Source of the DNA: CADDYT01 sp035294125
Lineage (GTDB): Bacteria > Chloroflexota > Ktedonobacteria > Ktedonobacterales > Ktedonobacteraceae
Assembly (NCBI GenBank): GCA_035294125.1
Contig: DATGLM010000070.1
Location: 31,184-95,183 of the forward strand
Direction: 5' to 3'
Length of the DNA: 64,000 bases
This document shows positions 45,840 to 56,805 of this stretch, one piece after another; the stretch's first letter is position 1, and every line of letters begins with the position of its first letter. The notes beneath the pieces were generated by a model that was given only the letters and a program-made list of their open reading frames with translations, did no database searches and had not been told where the DNA came from. A program made the position numbers and the translations under genes.

Positions 45840-46835
45840 TCACCTTTCCTGTTGCTTTACAAGATATTCCTGCGGATTTCGTTCAAATAGCCGTTTGCAG
45901 GCAGGGCAGCAGAAATAGAATTCACGACCCTCGTAGGTGCTGCGATGCCGCGCAGTCGCTATATCTACTATCATACCACAGACTGGATCAATGGCGGTTT
46001 CGGGTAACGCCGCGACAGGAAATTCCTGCTCTCCCGTGCGTTCCTGCGCCCGCTCCTGCTGCTCTTCCTGTTCCCGTGTCTGCATCGCGGGAGACGATGT
46101 CACCGTGCCACGGCGGCGTACCTGCACCAGTTCGGCGATGATGCTGGCGGCGATCTCTTCAGGGGTGGCAGCCCCGATATCCAGTCCCGCCGGAGCTTTG
46201 AGACGGGCGATCTGCGCCTCCTCCAGTCCGGAATCGCGCAGGTATTCGCGTACAGCAGCAGCACGTCTATGGCTCGCTACCATACCCACGTAACGCGCCG
46301 AACTGCGCAGCGCCTGCTCCAACGCATCCTCATCGTACTGTCCGTGCGTTGCCACAAGAATACAGGTCTGCTCGTTAAGCGCGACCTGGCTCAAATCGGG
46401 CTGCGAAAGGGTGATAACCGTAAAGTTCAGCGCGCTCGCCAGCGTATTGAGCGTCGCAAGCACGGGCGAATCGCCAATCAAGAGCAGCTGAGGCCTGGGA
46501 AGATGTGGTTCCATATAGATATCCAGCGCACCTCCACTTGTGCAGGTCATGGGGAAAATGCGTACATCACGGCGCAACACACCAGTCTCTGGCGAACCCA
46601 GCCGCAGCAGAAACGGATCGCCACCCTCTTGCAGCACGCGCAGCGCCTCGCGCACCACCACCGGCTGCGTGCAGCTTCCGCCAATCCAGCCGGTAATGCT
46701 TCCATCGGGCTGAATAATGGCCTGCGCCCCTACCTGAGCCGAGGTAGGCTGCTCGCGCCACACGACGGTTGCCAGCACAAACGGCTGACCAGACTGCGAG
46801 AGTTGATGAGCAAGTTCAAGAATAGTATCGGGCAT
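45840..46835 (-). CDS. XdhC/CoxI-family maturation protein with C-terminal YHS domain
   Basis: 331 residues from ATG 46835 (GGGAGG upstream; the frame stays open to 47411 but that part lacks conservation-like composition). Residues ~1-75 are the XdhC/CoxI N-terminal domain (LATVVWREQPTSAQVGAQAII, GWIGGSCTQPVV). Residues ~115-240 form the Rossmann part (LLLIGDSPVLATLNTLASAL, YVGMVASHRR, GLDIGAATPEEIAASIIAEL). These proteins insert sulfurated molybdenum cofactor into xanthine or CO dehydrogenases. The last ~50 residues are a YHS/TRASH metal-binding domain, DPVCGMIVDI...FYFCCPACKRLFERNP. The fusion hints at copper or other metal handling, relevant because CO dehydrogenase has a Mo-S-Cu site. Confidence 0.85.
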   Translation of the reverse strand: MPDTILELAHQLSQSGQPFVLATVVWREQPTSAQVGAQAIIQPDGSITGWIGGSCTQPVVVREALRVLQEGGDPFLLRLGSPETGVLRRDVRIFPMTCTSGGALDIYMEPHLPRPQLLLIGDSPVLATLNTLASALNFTVITLSQPDLSQVALNEQTCILVATHGQYDEDALEQALRSSARYVGMVASHRRAAAVREYLRDSGLEEAQIARLKAPAGLDIGAATPEEIAASIIAELVQVRRRGTVTSSPAMQTREQEEQQERAQERTGEQEFPVAALPETAIDPVCGMIVDIATARHRSTYEGREFYFCCPACKRLFERNPQEYLVKQQER

Positions 46836-47238
46836 AAAAGTATCCTCCCGGCAGCTTGACATAGCTTTTCTGAGAGAATACATAGCACAGGCAGGCTCAA
46901 AGCAAGTAGATACATTTGGAGGGAATGTTCCCCACAAAAGTAGGGCTACAGGAAAGCTGCCCCGTCCTCTCCCTGTGTTCCCATTTCCCCAGTTGCCTGT
47001 ATCTGCCAGAAACTCCATAGGATGGACATACGTGTCAGTTAGCGAGTGTATACGTACCACAGAGCAATAGCAAATTTTATGTGATGCTGGAAACTTGCGC
47101 CTCAAAATCACAGATAGATCACAAAGCCTGTGGTACAATACTACCATTGGGTGCGAGCAATACGCAGCACGAACATAGAGCAATTTCCTTCCTGCTGAGG
47201 CATGCTGTGCAGCGGGAAGAACAGCGAGCGAGCGAACT
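46836..47238. other. Divergent intergenic region (xdhC-like / CxxC membrane protein)
   Basis: About 400 bp without a supported gene. ATTTGGAGGG (46914-46923) is followed by GGGAA-TG-TTCCC (46921-46932), some 80-95 bp before the xdhC-like start; the same ATTTGGAG core occurs in the coxM leader. TACAAT at about 47137 could be a -10 box for the plus-strand gene. Confidence 0.35.
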
Positions 47239-47688
47239 ATGACACAGGGCAATGACGTATCGAACGATACCGGGCAGGTAACAAGGCGGAGTGTACGCTG
47301 GTACAACCCTGCTCGCTGCTCTATCTGCCTGCGCCTGATCTGGCTGCAGATCATTATTATCAGAGAGTTGGTCGAAGCCCCGGAACCGCGCCAGCAATGG
47401 ATTCTCTGCAAACAATGCTACCAGGCGCTGCTGACAGAATTGGGGCGCTCGGCTATCCGCTCACCCCTGCGCCTGCGCATCGCTATAGGGCTTGTTGCCG
47501 CCGAACGTTCCCCGGAAGCTCGCACAAACAGACAATCCAACCCGGCAAGAATACAAACGCTCAACAGTCAGACGCCCTCCGGGGAACAGCAAGCATTCCA
47601 GCGAGAATTCGCCCTGTTCACGTGGGCGCTGATCCTCTTTACCCTCCTGCACGCGGTCATCTTTGTCATTCTGTTCACAGTGCGCTAG
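47239..47688 (+). CDS. Small CxxC protein with C-terminal membrane anchor
   Basis: 149 residues. Two cysteine pairs, CSICLRL (about 28-31) and CKQCYQ (about 59-62), suggest a small zinc- or metal-binding knuckle. The C-terminal ~22 residues (FALFTWALILFTLLHAVIFVILF) form a membrane anchor with the N-terminus in the cytoplasm. No family is recognised. It is convergent with coxL, with a shared terminator at 47706-47741, and divergent from the xdhC-like gene. Its position inside the CO-oxidation locus may or may not be meaningful. Confidence 0.55.
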   Translation: MTQGNDVSNDTGQVTRRSVRWYNPARCSICLRLIWLQIIIIRELVEAPEPRQQWILCKQCYQALLTELGRSAIRSPLRLRIAIGLVAAERSPEARTNRQSNPARIQTLNSQTPSGEQQAFQREFALFTWALILFTLLHAVIFVILFTVR

Positions 47689-47705
47689 CCTCGACCAGTT
47701 TCCCC

Positions 47706-47741
47706 GGGCAGGACCCGAACTGGCGTCTTCGGATCCTGCCC
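47706..47741. terminator. Inverted repeat between convergent genes (coxL end)
   Basis: GGGCAGGACCCGAA pairs with TTCGGATCCTGCCC (one mismatch) around an 8-nt loop. It lies between the CxxC protein gene and coxL and likely terminates both. No strong U run is present on either side. Confidence 0.6.
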
Positions 47742-47768
47742 TGATGGATTGCTGGAATTGGCCCCAGA

Positions 47769-50134
<2,366 letters not shown>

Positions 50135-50138
<4 letters not shown>

Positions 50139-50647
50139 TCGCCTCCCTCTCCGGCGCTGACCGGCACCTCTGCCGACTCTCGCATCTTCTCGGCAGCATA
50201 TTGAACAGCTTTGACGATATTCACATAGCCCGTGCAACGACAGAGATTCCCGGAAATCGCCACGCGAATCTCCTGCTCCGTAGGATTGGGATTGCGCCGC
50301 AACAGCGCCAGGCTGGTCATCATCATGCCGGGCGTGCAGTAGCCGCACTGCAAAGCATGCTTCTCGTGGAAACCTTCCTGAAGAGGATGCAGCTTGCCGT
50401 TCTGCTCAAGCCCTTCGACGGTCATGATGTCGCGTCCATCGGCCTGCACGGCGAACATGGTGCAGGACTTCGTTGCTTTGCCGTCGACGAGGATGGTGCA
50501 GGCGCCGCAACTGGTGGTATCGCAGCCAATGTGCGTCCCGGTCAGACGCAGCACATCGCGAATCCAGTGGACGAGCAGCAGGCGCGAATCCACATCACCC
50601 TCATATGAAGTTCCGTTAATGGTGGCACGAATATGATGGGTGCTCAT
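50135..50647 (-). CDS. coxS: Carbon monoxide dehydrogenase small [2Fe-2S] subunit
   Basis: 170 residues. It carries two [2Fe-2S] clusters: the plant-ferredoxin-type one in IGCDTTSCGACTILVDG with a distal Cys in TKSCTMFA, and the helical one in QCGYCTPGM and GNLCRCTGY. It passes electrons from the molybdenum site of CoxL to the FAD of CoxM. Its start overlaps the coxM stop and its stop overlaps the coxL start, both as ATGA, so the three genes are translationally coupled. Confidence 0.96.
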
Positions 50648-51537
50648 GATTGTTCTCCTCCCGTAGCGCCCGCAGCGCGGGCCTGCGCCTTGCGCAACGC
50701 GCGCACCGTCAGCGTACGTACCATATCGCGTTTGTACTCAGCCGGGCCGCGCAGGTCGCTCGTTGGTTTGGCAGCAGCGGCGGCCAGAGCGGCGGCATGG
50801 TGGATAGCGGCATCGTCCAGGGGCTTGCCGAGCAGCGCTTGTTCGGCATCACGCGCCTTAATCGGTGCTGGTCCCACGTTGGTCAGCCCGATGCCCGCGT
50901 AAGTCAGATTGCCGTTATCATCCAGCGTGATGTAGGCCGCGACTCCAGCAATGGCATAGTCGCCGACTTTGCGCTCCAGCTTGAAATACGCTCCTCCGCT
51001 GTGCGCAGTCGGCGCGGGAATGCGAATCTCGGTGAGGATTTCATTAGGGCGCAGTGTCGTTTCAAAGGTGGAATCGGTAAAGAATTCGGCGATGGGAATG
51101 ACACGCTGCCCACCCGGTCCAACAGCCACGACCTGGGCGCCGAGAGCCAGCATGGTCGCGGGATGATCGTTGGCAGGGTCGGCATGGGCAAGATTGCCGC
51201 CCACGGTGGCCCAGTTGCGCACTACCGGGTCGGCCACCACACTGGCGGTATCGCGCAGGATGGGATAACGGTTACGAATGAGGTCGGACGCATCTAACTC
51301 TGCTTCACGAGTCAAAGCGCCAATGTGCAGGGTGCCATCCGTCTCCTGGATATATTCCAGGTCAGGGACGCGGTTGATATCAATCAAGACCGAGGGCGCC
51401 GCGAGACGGAAGCGCAAAAGGGGAATGAGGCTCTGGCCTCCGGCGAGAATCTTGGCGTCATCGCCATGCTGTTCCAGTAAAGCAACGGCCTCTGGAACAC
51501 TTCCCGCCACCAGATAATCGAAGGAACCAGGAATCAC
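50644..51537 (-). CDS. coxM: Carbon monoxide dehydrogenase medium FAD subunit
   Basis: 297 residues with a GTG start and an excellent TTTGGAGGTGA ribosome site. FAD-binding motifs are ILAGGQSLIPLLRFRLA and the pyrophosphate-contacting TVGGNLAHADPAND; the CO_deh_flav C-terminal domain follows. It receives electrons from CoxS and hands them to the respiratory chain. First gene of the coxMSL operon. The ~310 bp upstream hold several palindromes that may control the operon. Confidence 0.95.
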   Translation of the reverse strand: MIPGSFDYLVAGSVPEAVALLEQHGDDAKILAGGQSLIPLLRFRLAAPSVLIDINRVPDLEYIQETDGTLHIGALTREAELDASDLIRNRYPILRDTASVVADPVVRNWATVGGNLAHADPANDHPATMLALGAQVVAVGPGGQRVIPIAEFFTDSTFETTLRPNEILTEIRIPAPTAHSGGAYFKLERKVGDYAIAGVAAYITLDDNGNLTYAGIGLTNVGPAPIKARDAEQALLGKPLDDAAIHHAAALAAAAAKPTSDLRGPAEYKRDMVRTLTVRALRKAQARAAGATGGEQS

Positions 51538-51634
51538 GAACTCACCTCCAAATACCTTTCATGGCACGCGAACAAACGCTGTTCGCGCTTGACAGAGGGA
51601 GGGTAGGGGGTTCCCTGCCCGGCAGCTAAACTGA

Positions 51635-51772
51635 TGAGGATGTACAACGTACAAATCCTCTGGTGCATTAGTGTAGCACGAGGCGCTACACTGGCGTTAC
51701 CTCCAAAAGCAGGCAATATTTGGAGAGATTACCTCCAAATGGAGGGAAAGAATATATACAAATGGAGGGAAG
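51635..51772. promoter_or_regulatory. Palindrome-rich control region upstream of coxM
   Basis: Three dyads lie 100-205 bp before coxM. GAGGAT and ATCCTC flank TGTAC-AAC-GTACA (about 51636-51660). AGTGTAGC and GCTACACT (51670-51677, 51685-51692) have a 7-bp spacer. ATTTGGAG and CTCCAAAT (51718-51725, 51733-51740) also have a 7-bp spacer. A direct repeat CAAATGGAGGGAA occurs at 51736 and 51759, 23 bp apart. The repeated 8-7-8 geometry suggests dimeric regulator sites. No matching regulator is identified. Confidence 0.5.
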
Positions 51773-51804
51773 TAGAAACTATGAAACGGCGGCGTAACCG
51801 CCGC

Positions 51805-51827
51805 AGGCCACCCGCCAGGGGTGGCCT
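51805..51827. repeat. Short inverted repeat of the GGCCACCC family
   Basis: AGGCCACCC (51805-51813) and GGGTGGCCT (51819-51827) around GCCAG, identical to the core of the 13855-13948 repeat. A small hairpin GCGGC/GCCGC precedes it. It follows the stop codon of the LacI-GH1 gene and could terminate it. Confidence 0.7.
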
Positions 51828-51849
51828 GCTCACGCTACAACTCCCCAGA

Positions 51850-53424
51850 CTAATAGCTATAAGCATGCCCCTGACGTTGCGCCTGGATGAACGCGGCGTA
51901 CCAGCGCCCGCTCTCCTTGATAAAGCGGCGCTGTGTGGAGTAATCGACGTAGACGAGGCCGAAGCGCTTGCTGTAGCCATCTGTCCACTCAAAATTGTCC
52001 AGCAGGGACCAGACAAAATAGCCGCCCACGGGAACGCCCAGCCTGCGAACGTGCTCCAGCATGTCGATATGCTCGCGCAGATATTGCACGCGGCGCTCGT
52101 CCCGCACCGGATTCCTTCCATCCCACTGATCGGCAAACGCGGCCCCATTCTCCGTGACCAGGATGAGGGGCGGGGCGTATTCCCGGTGAACGCGCAGCAG
52201 ACAGTCACCCAGACCCTGTGGATAGATTTCCCAGGCCATCTCCGTGTAGCTGGCTCCCGGCACAGGCACGACCTGTTCATAGGCCGGGTCCTGTCCCTGC
52301 TGATCGTTTCCGCGCCGCCGCGCTCGCAACAACAGGCGAAAATAGTAGTTGACGCCGACAAAATCTAGCGGTGCCGCAATCAGAGACATATCCGCGTTCC
52401 CAATTGCTGGAGGAGCGACGGCAAGGTCGGCAAAGAGGCGTTCAGGATATTGCCTGCGATAGAGGGGGTCCAGAAACCAGCGATTGTAGAGCACGTCCAT
52501 ATGCTCGACTCCTTGTAAGGTTTCGGCCCGGTCATCGGCAGCAGAGACAGGAGTTATGTTGAGCGTGATGCCGACACGCGCGTCCTGTGATGCTTGTTGG
52601 CGCATGCGGGGGAGGGCCAGGCCATGTGCCAGTAAGAGATGATGAGCAGCCACTACCGCCGATTGCATGTCCGCGATACCCGGGGCATGCGCGCCGAGTC
52701 CATAGCCCAGGTAGGCGGAGCACCAGGGTTCATTCAGAGTAATCCACCACGCGACACGATCCCCCAGGCGGCGTGTGACCACCTCGGCATAATCGGCGAA
52801 GGCATATGCCGTTTCACACGCGAGCCAGCCTCCCCGCTCGTGCAGCGCCTGGGGCAAATCCCAGTGGTAGAGCGTCGCCACGGGTGTGATATTCCGCTCC
52901 AGCAGAGCATCCACCAGCCGATCATAGAAATCGAGGCCACGCGCATTGACCGGCCCGGTTCCCTGTGGGAGAATACGCGACCAGGAAAGCGAGAAACGAT
53001 AGGCGTCCAGATTTAGTTCCGCCATCAAGGCAACATCTTCCGGCATGCGATGATAGTGGTCAATGGCAACTTCCCCGGTCTCACCGCGCAGCGTTGCCCC
53101 CTCTTGCCTGGCAAACGTATCCCAGATGCTATCTGCCCGCCCATCCTCGTGCGCCGCCCCTTCAATTTGATAAGCCGAAGTCGCGGCACCCCACAGAAAG
53201 TCGGCGGGAAACGAGGATCGGAAGGGATGGTTCCTGCTGGCAGGCCGACTGGCAAGTTGCGCGGCAATCAAGTCTGGAACATAGCCATGTTCCGCGATAA
53301 TGTGCAACACTCGTTCCCGTGTCAGAGGATCAACATCGGGCTTATTGTTCAGGACACGAGAAACGGTGGCAGTAGAGACTTCCGCGAGTTGCGCGATCTG
53401 GCGTATCGTCAGTTTCCCTGACAT
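51850..53424 (-). CDS. LacI-type DNA-binding domain fused to GH1 beta-glucosidase
   Basis: 524 residues in one uninterrupted frame. Residues 1-60 are a full LacI-family headpiece: TIRQIAQLAEVSTATVSRVL, NNKPDVDPLTRERVLHIIAE, HGYVP and the hinge-helix-like DLIAAQLASR. Instead of the sugar-binding effector domain, residues ~72-520 are a glycoside hydrolase family 1 enzyme: FPADFLWGAATSAYQIEGA, acid/base Glu232 in TLNEPW and nucleophile Glu425 in VTENGAA; WSLLDNFEW near the end is also conserved. GH1 enzymes split beta-glucosides and related sugars. Both parts look intact. The combination suggests an enzyme that also binds DNA, perhaps sensing its own substrate. The start has a GAGTAGAAGG site. 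It lies between a two-component system and the cox operon. Confidence 0.92.
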   Translation of the reverse strand: MSGKLTIRQIAQLAEVSTATVSRVLNNKPDVDPLTRERVLHIIAEHGYVPDLIAAQLASRPASRNHPFRSSFPADFLWGAATSAYQIEGAAHEDGRADSIWDTFARQEGATLRGETGEVAIDHYHRMPEDVALMAELNLDAYRFSLSWSRILPQGTGPVNARGLDFYDRLVDALLERNITPVATLYHWDLPQALHERGGWLACETAYAFADYAEVVTRRLGDRVAWWITLNEPWCSAYLGYGLGAHAPGIADMQSAVVAAHHLLLAHGLALPRMRQQASQDARVGITLNITPVSAADDRAETLQGVEHMDVLYNRWFLDPLYRRQYPERLFADLAVAPPAIGNADMSLIAAPLDFVGVNYYFRLLLRARRRGNDQQGQDPAYEQVVPVPGASYTEMAWEIYPQGLGDCLLRVHREYAPPLILVTENGAAFADQWDGRNPVRDERRVQYLREHIDMLEHVRRLGVPVGGYFVWSLLDNFEWTDGYSKRFGLVYVDYSTQRRFIKESGRWYAAFIQAQRQGHAYSY

Positions 53425-53473
53425 CCTTCTACTCTCCCATAGCCAATAATCGGTAGTTCCGTACCTACACCAT

Positions 53474-54112
53474 CTACAGCCAGCCCTGCTTCACAGCGAC
53501 CATCACCGCCTCGGTGCGATTCTTGACGCCGAGCCGGTGCAGGATTTCCTGCACGTAGCCCTTGACGGTGTTCTCGCTAAGATAGAGCTGCGTGGCGATC
53601 TCGCGGCTGGACAGCCCCTGAGCGACGAGGCGCAGGATGACAAGCTGCTGAGAACTAAGCTGCTCCGGCGCCACTTCTCCGTTGCTCTGCGGCGCTTTGC
53701 GCAACTGTGCCAGCACGGCAACGGCGGCCTTCGGGTCAATGGCGGCCTCTCCCCGTGCTACCGCCCGAATCGAGCGTTTGAGATCGAAGCGTTCGATATC
53801 TTTCAAGATGAAGCCTCGCGCCCCCGCCTGAATCGCCTGCGCTATCAGGCTGTCGTCCGTGTACGTGGTGAGAATAATCACCGCCGTCTCAGGGTAGTCC
53901 GCCGTGACGATGCGGCAGACATCGATGCCGCTGGTTCCGGGCAGGCGGATATCGACCAGGGCGACATCTGGTCGCAGTTGCGCGATCAATGCCAGTGCCT
54001 GCTCCGCGTTGGCGGCGTCACCCACGATGGAGAAATCCGGCTCAGAAACCAGCATCGCCTTGAGACCTTCGCGCACCATCTCATGGTCATCGACAATGAG
54101 CAGGCGAATCAT
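53474..54112 (-). CDS. NarL/FixJ-type response regulator
   Basis: 212 residues. The receiver domain has the acidic pair (VDDHEM), phosphorylation Asp in VALVDIRLPGTSG, the Thr of ILTTYTD and Lys of FILKDIE. A LuxR-type helix-turn-helix fills the C-terminus (LSSQQLVILRLVAQGLSSREIATQLYLSENTVKGYVQEILHRLGV). It binds DNA after phosphorylation by the kinase encoded directly upstream, with which it overlaps as ATGA. The target is unknown; flanking genes (LacI-GH1, M20 peptidase) are candidates. Confidence 0.94.
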   Translation of the reverse strand: MIRLLIVDDHEMVREGLKAMLVSEPDFSIVGDAANAEQALALIAQLRPDVALVDIRLPGTSGIDVCRIVTADYPETAVIILTTYTDDSLIAQAIQAGARGFILKDIERFDLKRSIRAVARGEAAIDPKAAVAVLAQLRKAPQSNGEVAPEQLSSQQLVILRLVAQGLSSREIATQLYLSENTVKGYVQEILHRLGVKNRTEAVMVAVKQGWL

Positions 54113-55503
54113 AGCGGCACCACCGCCTTTACCACCAGTCCACTCTCCTCACCGTTTGTCAGCGAGAACTGGCCTCCCACCTCTTCGATACGGTTGCGCA
54201 TTCCCTTGAGTCCCAGGTGCGTCGTATTGCCGCGATACGTTTCAAGCGTCTGAGCCGGGATGCCAATGCCGTTGTCCTGCACGACCAGCACCGCCTGTTC
54301 GCTCGTCACCTGCACGGTCACAATCACCGTTGTGGCCGTGGAGTGGCGGCGCACATTGGTCAGCGCCTCCTGCGCGACGGTCAGCAGCGTGTTCTCAATA
54401 TGAGCAGGCAAGGCTCCAGCCCATTCGGCCACGACCAGATCGGCCTCAATGGGCGTGGACTCGCGCAGGTCGCGAATCAGCTTGTAGAGCATACCAACCA
54501 GTCCGCCCTCCTGCACCGCGCTGGAAGAGAGGGCGAAAATGGCGTCGCGCACCTGCGCGTTGCCAAGCGAGGCCAGCTCCTTAATGGTGCGCAACTGGCG
54601 AATCAAGGATGACTCCTCTGGCAGGCGCTCCATCACCCAGTCTGCCTTCAAGCCGATGGTGAAAAGGGTCTGCTGCACGCGGTCATGCAGTTCCTGGGCA
54701 ATGCGGCTGCGCTCATCGGCCAGCATCTGACGCTTCTGCACCTCGGTCAGTTCATGGTGCAGCGTCTGCAAATCGGTGGCGAACTTGCTCAACTCCTGGT
54801 TGCGCCGCTCCAGTTCGGCGGTGCGCTCGCGCACCTCACGCTCCAGTCGGGCGGCATTTTCTTCCATCGTGCGCCGCTCACGCGCCACCAGTTGCGCGTT
54901 ATGGATGGCAACGGCGGCCTGCGCTCCCAGCGCCTCAACCAGTTCGACATGCCGCTGCTGGAACCGTGCCGGGCGTCGATCACCAATCAGGAACGCCCCC
55001 AGCACCGAGCCGTCGCGGGCCCGCAACTGCACACCCAGGAAGCTCCGCACCGGAATGTGCCCACGCGGCACACCCACGTAACGCTCGTCCGCATGTACAT
55101 CATCCACTACAATCGAGACGCCCTCCCAGAAGACCGGCTGCAAAATGCCCATGCCCATGACGTGACCCAGATGGCGGAAATGCTTCGCAATCCCCTCCGT
55201 CGCCCCCGAAATCGCCGCCAGGTCGAAGACCACCTTGCTGGCGGGAACCTCTCCGCCTTCTCTCTCCTGCAAAACTTTGCCATTTTCAGCGCCTTCACCG
55301 GCAATTTCCGGGATCAGGAAAAAGGCGGCATATTCGGCGGCAGTTACTTTGCGCGCCGCGTCCGTAATCATCTGCAACAGGCGTTGCAGATCAAATTCAG
55401 AGGTGAGCGCAATCGCAATACGATTGAGCTGTGCCAGTTCTTCCGCCTGCACCTGCAGGTTCGCAATCAATTGTGCGCGATCCACATCGATAGTCTGTGT
55501 CAT
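54109..55503 (-). CDS. GAF-domain sensor histidine kinase (NarX/DegS type)
   Basis: 464 residues from ATG 55503. No membrane segment. A GAF domain (about 30-215; GVPRGHIPVRSFLGVQLRARDGSVLGAFLIGDRR) is followed by a coiled-coil linker (REVRERTAELERRNQELSKF) and a HisKA_3 domain with the phosphoacceptor His in RIAQELHDRVQQTL. The HATPase domain has NVRRHSTATT and DNGIGIP; the GLKGMRNRIEEVGG box follows. It phosphorylates the downstream response regulator, its ATGA-overlapping partner. The GAF ligand is unknown; a heme or small-molecule sensor is possible. Confidence 0.93.
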   Translation of the reverse strand: MTQTIDVDRAQLIANLQVQAEELAQLNRIAIALTSEFDLQRLLQMITDAARKVTAAEYAAFFLIPEIAGEGAENGKVLQEREGGEVPASKVVFDLAAISGATEGIAKHFRHLGHVMGMGILQPVFWEGVSIVVDDVHADERYVGVPRGHIPVRSFLGVQLRARDGSVLGAFLIGDRRPARFQQRHVELVEALGAQAAVAIHNAQLVARERRTMEENAARLEREVRERTAELERRNQELSKFATDLQTLHHELTEVQKRQMLADERSRIAQELHDRVQQTLFTIGLKADWVMERLPEESSLIRQLRTIKELASLGNAQVRDAIFALSSSAVQEGGLVGMLYKLIRDLRESTPIEADLVVAEWAGALPAHIENTLLTVAQEALTNVRRHSTATTVIVTVQVTSEQAVLVVQDNGIGIPAQTLETYRGNTTHLGLKGMRNRIEEVGGQFSLTNGEESGLVVKAVVPL

Positions 55504-55704
55504 AGAGCACCCCCGATACGAACAACTTCGAGCCATCGGTTGCCCTCAGTATATCACAGTGCCGCGAGAGTAGATAAGGCCCAACTCCTCCGGTCAGTGG
55601 CAAGGGCCAATATTTTGCAAATATAGAGAATTTTTAAACGCTTTTCATGGCACCCATGCTATAATGCAGAAAAAAAATAAGCGATAACAGGAGAACATAG
55701 AATC

Positions 55705-56787
55705 ATGCAACCTCTCTACGATACCCTGATTGAAATTGTGGGCATTCCCAGCACGAGCGGGCATGAGGAGCAGGTGCGGGCTTATATCGAGCAGCGGCTG
55801 CAGGCGCTGTGCCTGGAGACGGAGGTGGATACGCAGGGGAATCTGGTCGCGTTGCTGGAAGGTGAAGGTAAGCCTTTGCTGCTCAACGCGCATATGGATC
55901 GCGTGCCGCCGGGCCTGGGACATAAGCCTGTGCTGCGTGAGGGGGTGCTCTATAGCGATGGCACGACGAATCTGGGGGCTGATGATGCCGCTGGCATTGC
56001 CATTATTCTGGAGGTGTTGAGGCGGGTAATCGAGGAGAATTTGCCGCACCCGCCGATTGTGGCAGTCTTCACCGTGCAGGAAGAGGCGGGATTGTGCGGG
56101 GCTAATAGCTTTGACGCGGCGCGCTGGCAGGTGAGCGATGGCATTGTCTTCGATAACGCTTTCGAGGCGGGCGTGGTGGTCTCGCAGGGGGCCGCTTACG
56201 AGGGCTTTGATGTGCAGATTACAGGCCGCACCGGACATCCCGGCAAAGACCTGGCGCAAACGGTAGACGCGATAGAGATATTCCGGCGGGCCAATTATCC
56301 CTATGGCTCGTTTGCCAACGATCAGACGCGCATCCTTGTGGGCCGCGTCGCGGGCGGCAGCGCCCGCAATGCCGTTCCGGCGCGTGTGACGGTCGAGGGC
56401 GAGATACGCAGCTTCGAGCCGCCCGAGGAACGCGAACGCTACAAGCAGGCCATTCGCGCAGCTTTCGGGCAGGCTGCGCAGCGACTGGGCGGCTCTGCAG
56501 AAGTCACATTCACTCCCCATTCGACCGGCTATGTTGTCGATGAGAACGAGCCGCTGCTGAATCAGTACCGGGCCGTGCTGGCGCAGCGCGGCGAACCGCT
56601 TATCGCGCGCCCTACCTTCATCGGCAGCGATGCCAGCGGTTTCCGGCCAGGCGTGCGCGCCTTCACCGTCTCAACCGGCGTGCTCAACGAGCATTCCGTT
56701 AATGAATATGTGCCGCTCGCACCGCTAGAGCAACTGGTAGAGGATACGTTGCAGGTGCTACGTTTGTGGCAGGCGGAATCGGAGTGA
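55705..56787 (+). CDS. M20-family metallopeptidase (PepT-like)
   Basis: 360 residues. Di-zinc peptidase signatures are visible: LNAHMDRVPPG (first metal His and Asp), GADDAAGIAIILEVL (bridging Asp), VFTVQEEAGLCGA (catalytic and metal Glu) and the late HSVNEYVPL His. The central dimerisation domain holds GRTGHPGKD. It resembles peptidase T and related aminotripeptidase-like hydrolases; the exact substrate is unclear. The start has AGGAGA upstream. It stands alone and is divergent from the histidine kinase. Confidence 0.87.
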   Translation: MQPLYDTLIEIVGIPSTSGHEEQVRAYIEQRLQALCLETEVDTQGNLVALLEGEGKPLLLNAHMDRVPPGLGHKPVLREGVLYSDGTTNLGADDAAGIAIILEVLRRVIEENLPHPPIVAVFTVQEEAGLCGANSFDAARWQVSDGIVFDNAFEAGVVVSQGAAYEGFDVQITGRTGHPGKDLAQTVDAIEIFRRANYPYGSFANDQTRILVGRVAGGSARNAVPARVTVEGEIRSFEPPEERERYKQAIRAAFGQAAQRLGGSAEVTFTPHSTGYVVDENEPLLNQYRAVLAQRGEPLIARPTFIGSDASGFRPGVRAFTVSTGVLNEHSVNEYVPLAPLEQLVEDTLQVLRLWQAESE

Positions 56788-56805
56788 GAAGAGTAGCAGG
56801 CGTCT

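Noticed and set aside
45840..47411. N-terminal extension of the XdhC-like protein up to 47411
   Set aside because: The extra ~190 residues lack domain character and include several Cys-rich, Ser-rich stretches; ATG 46835 has a strong GGGAGG site.
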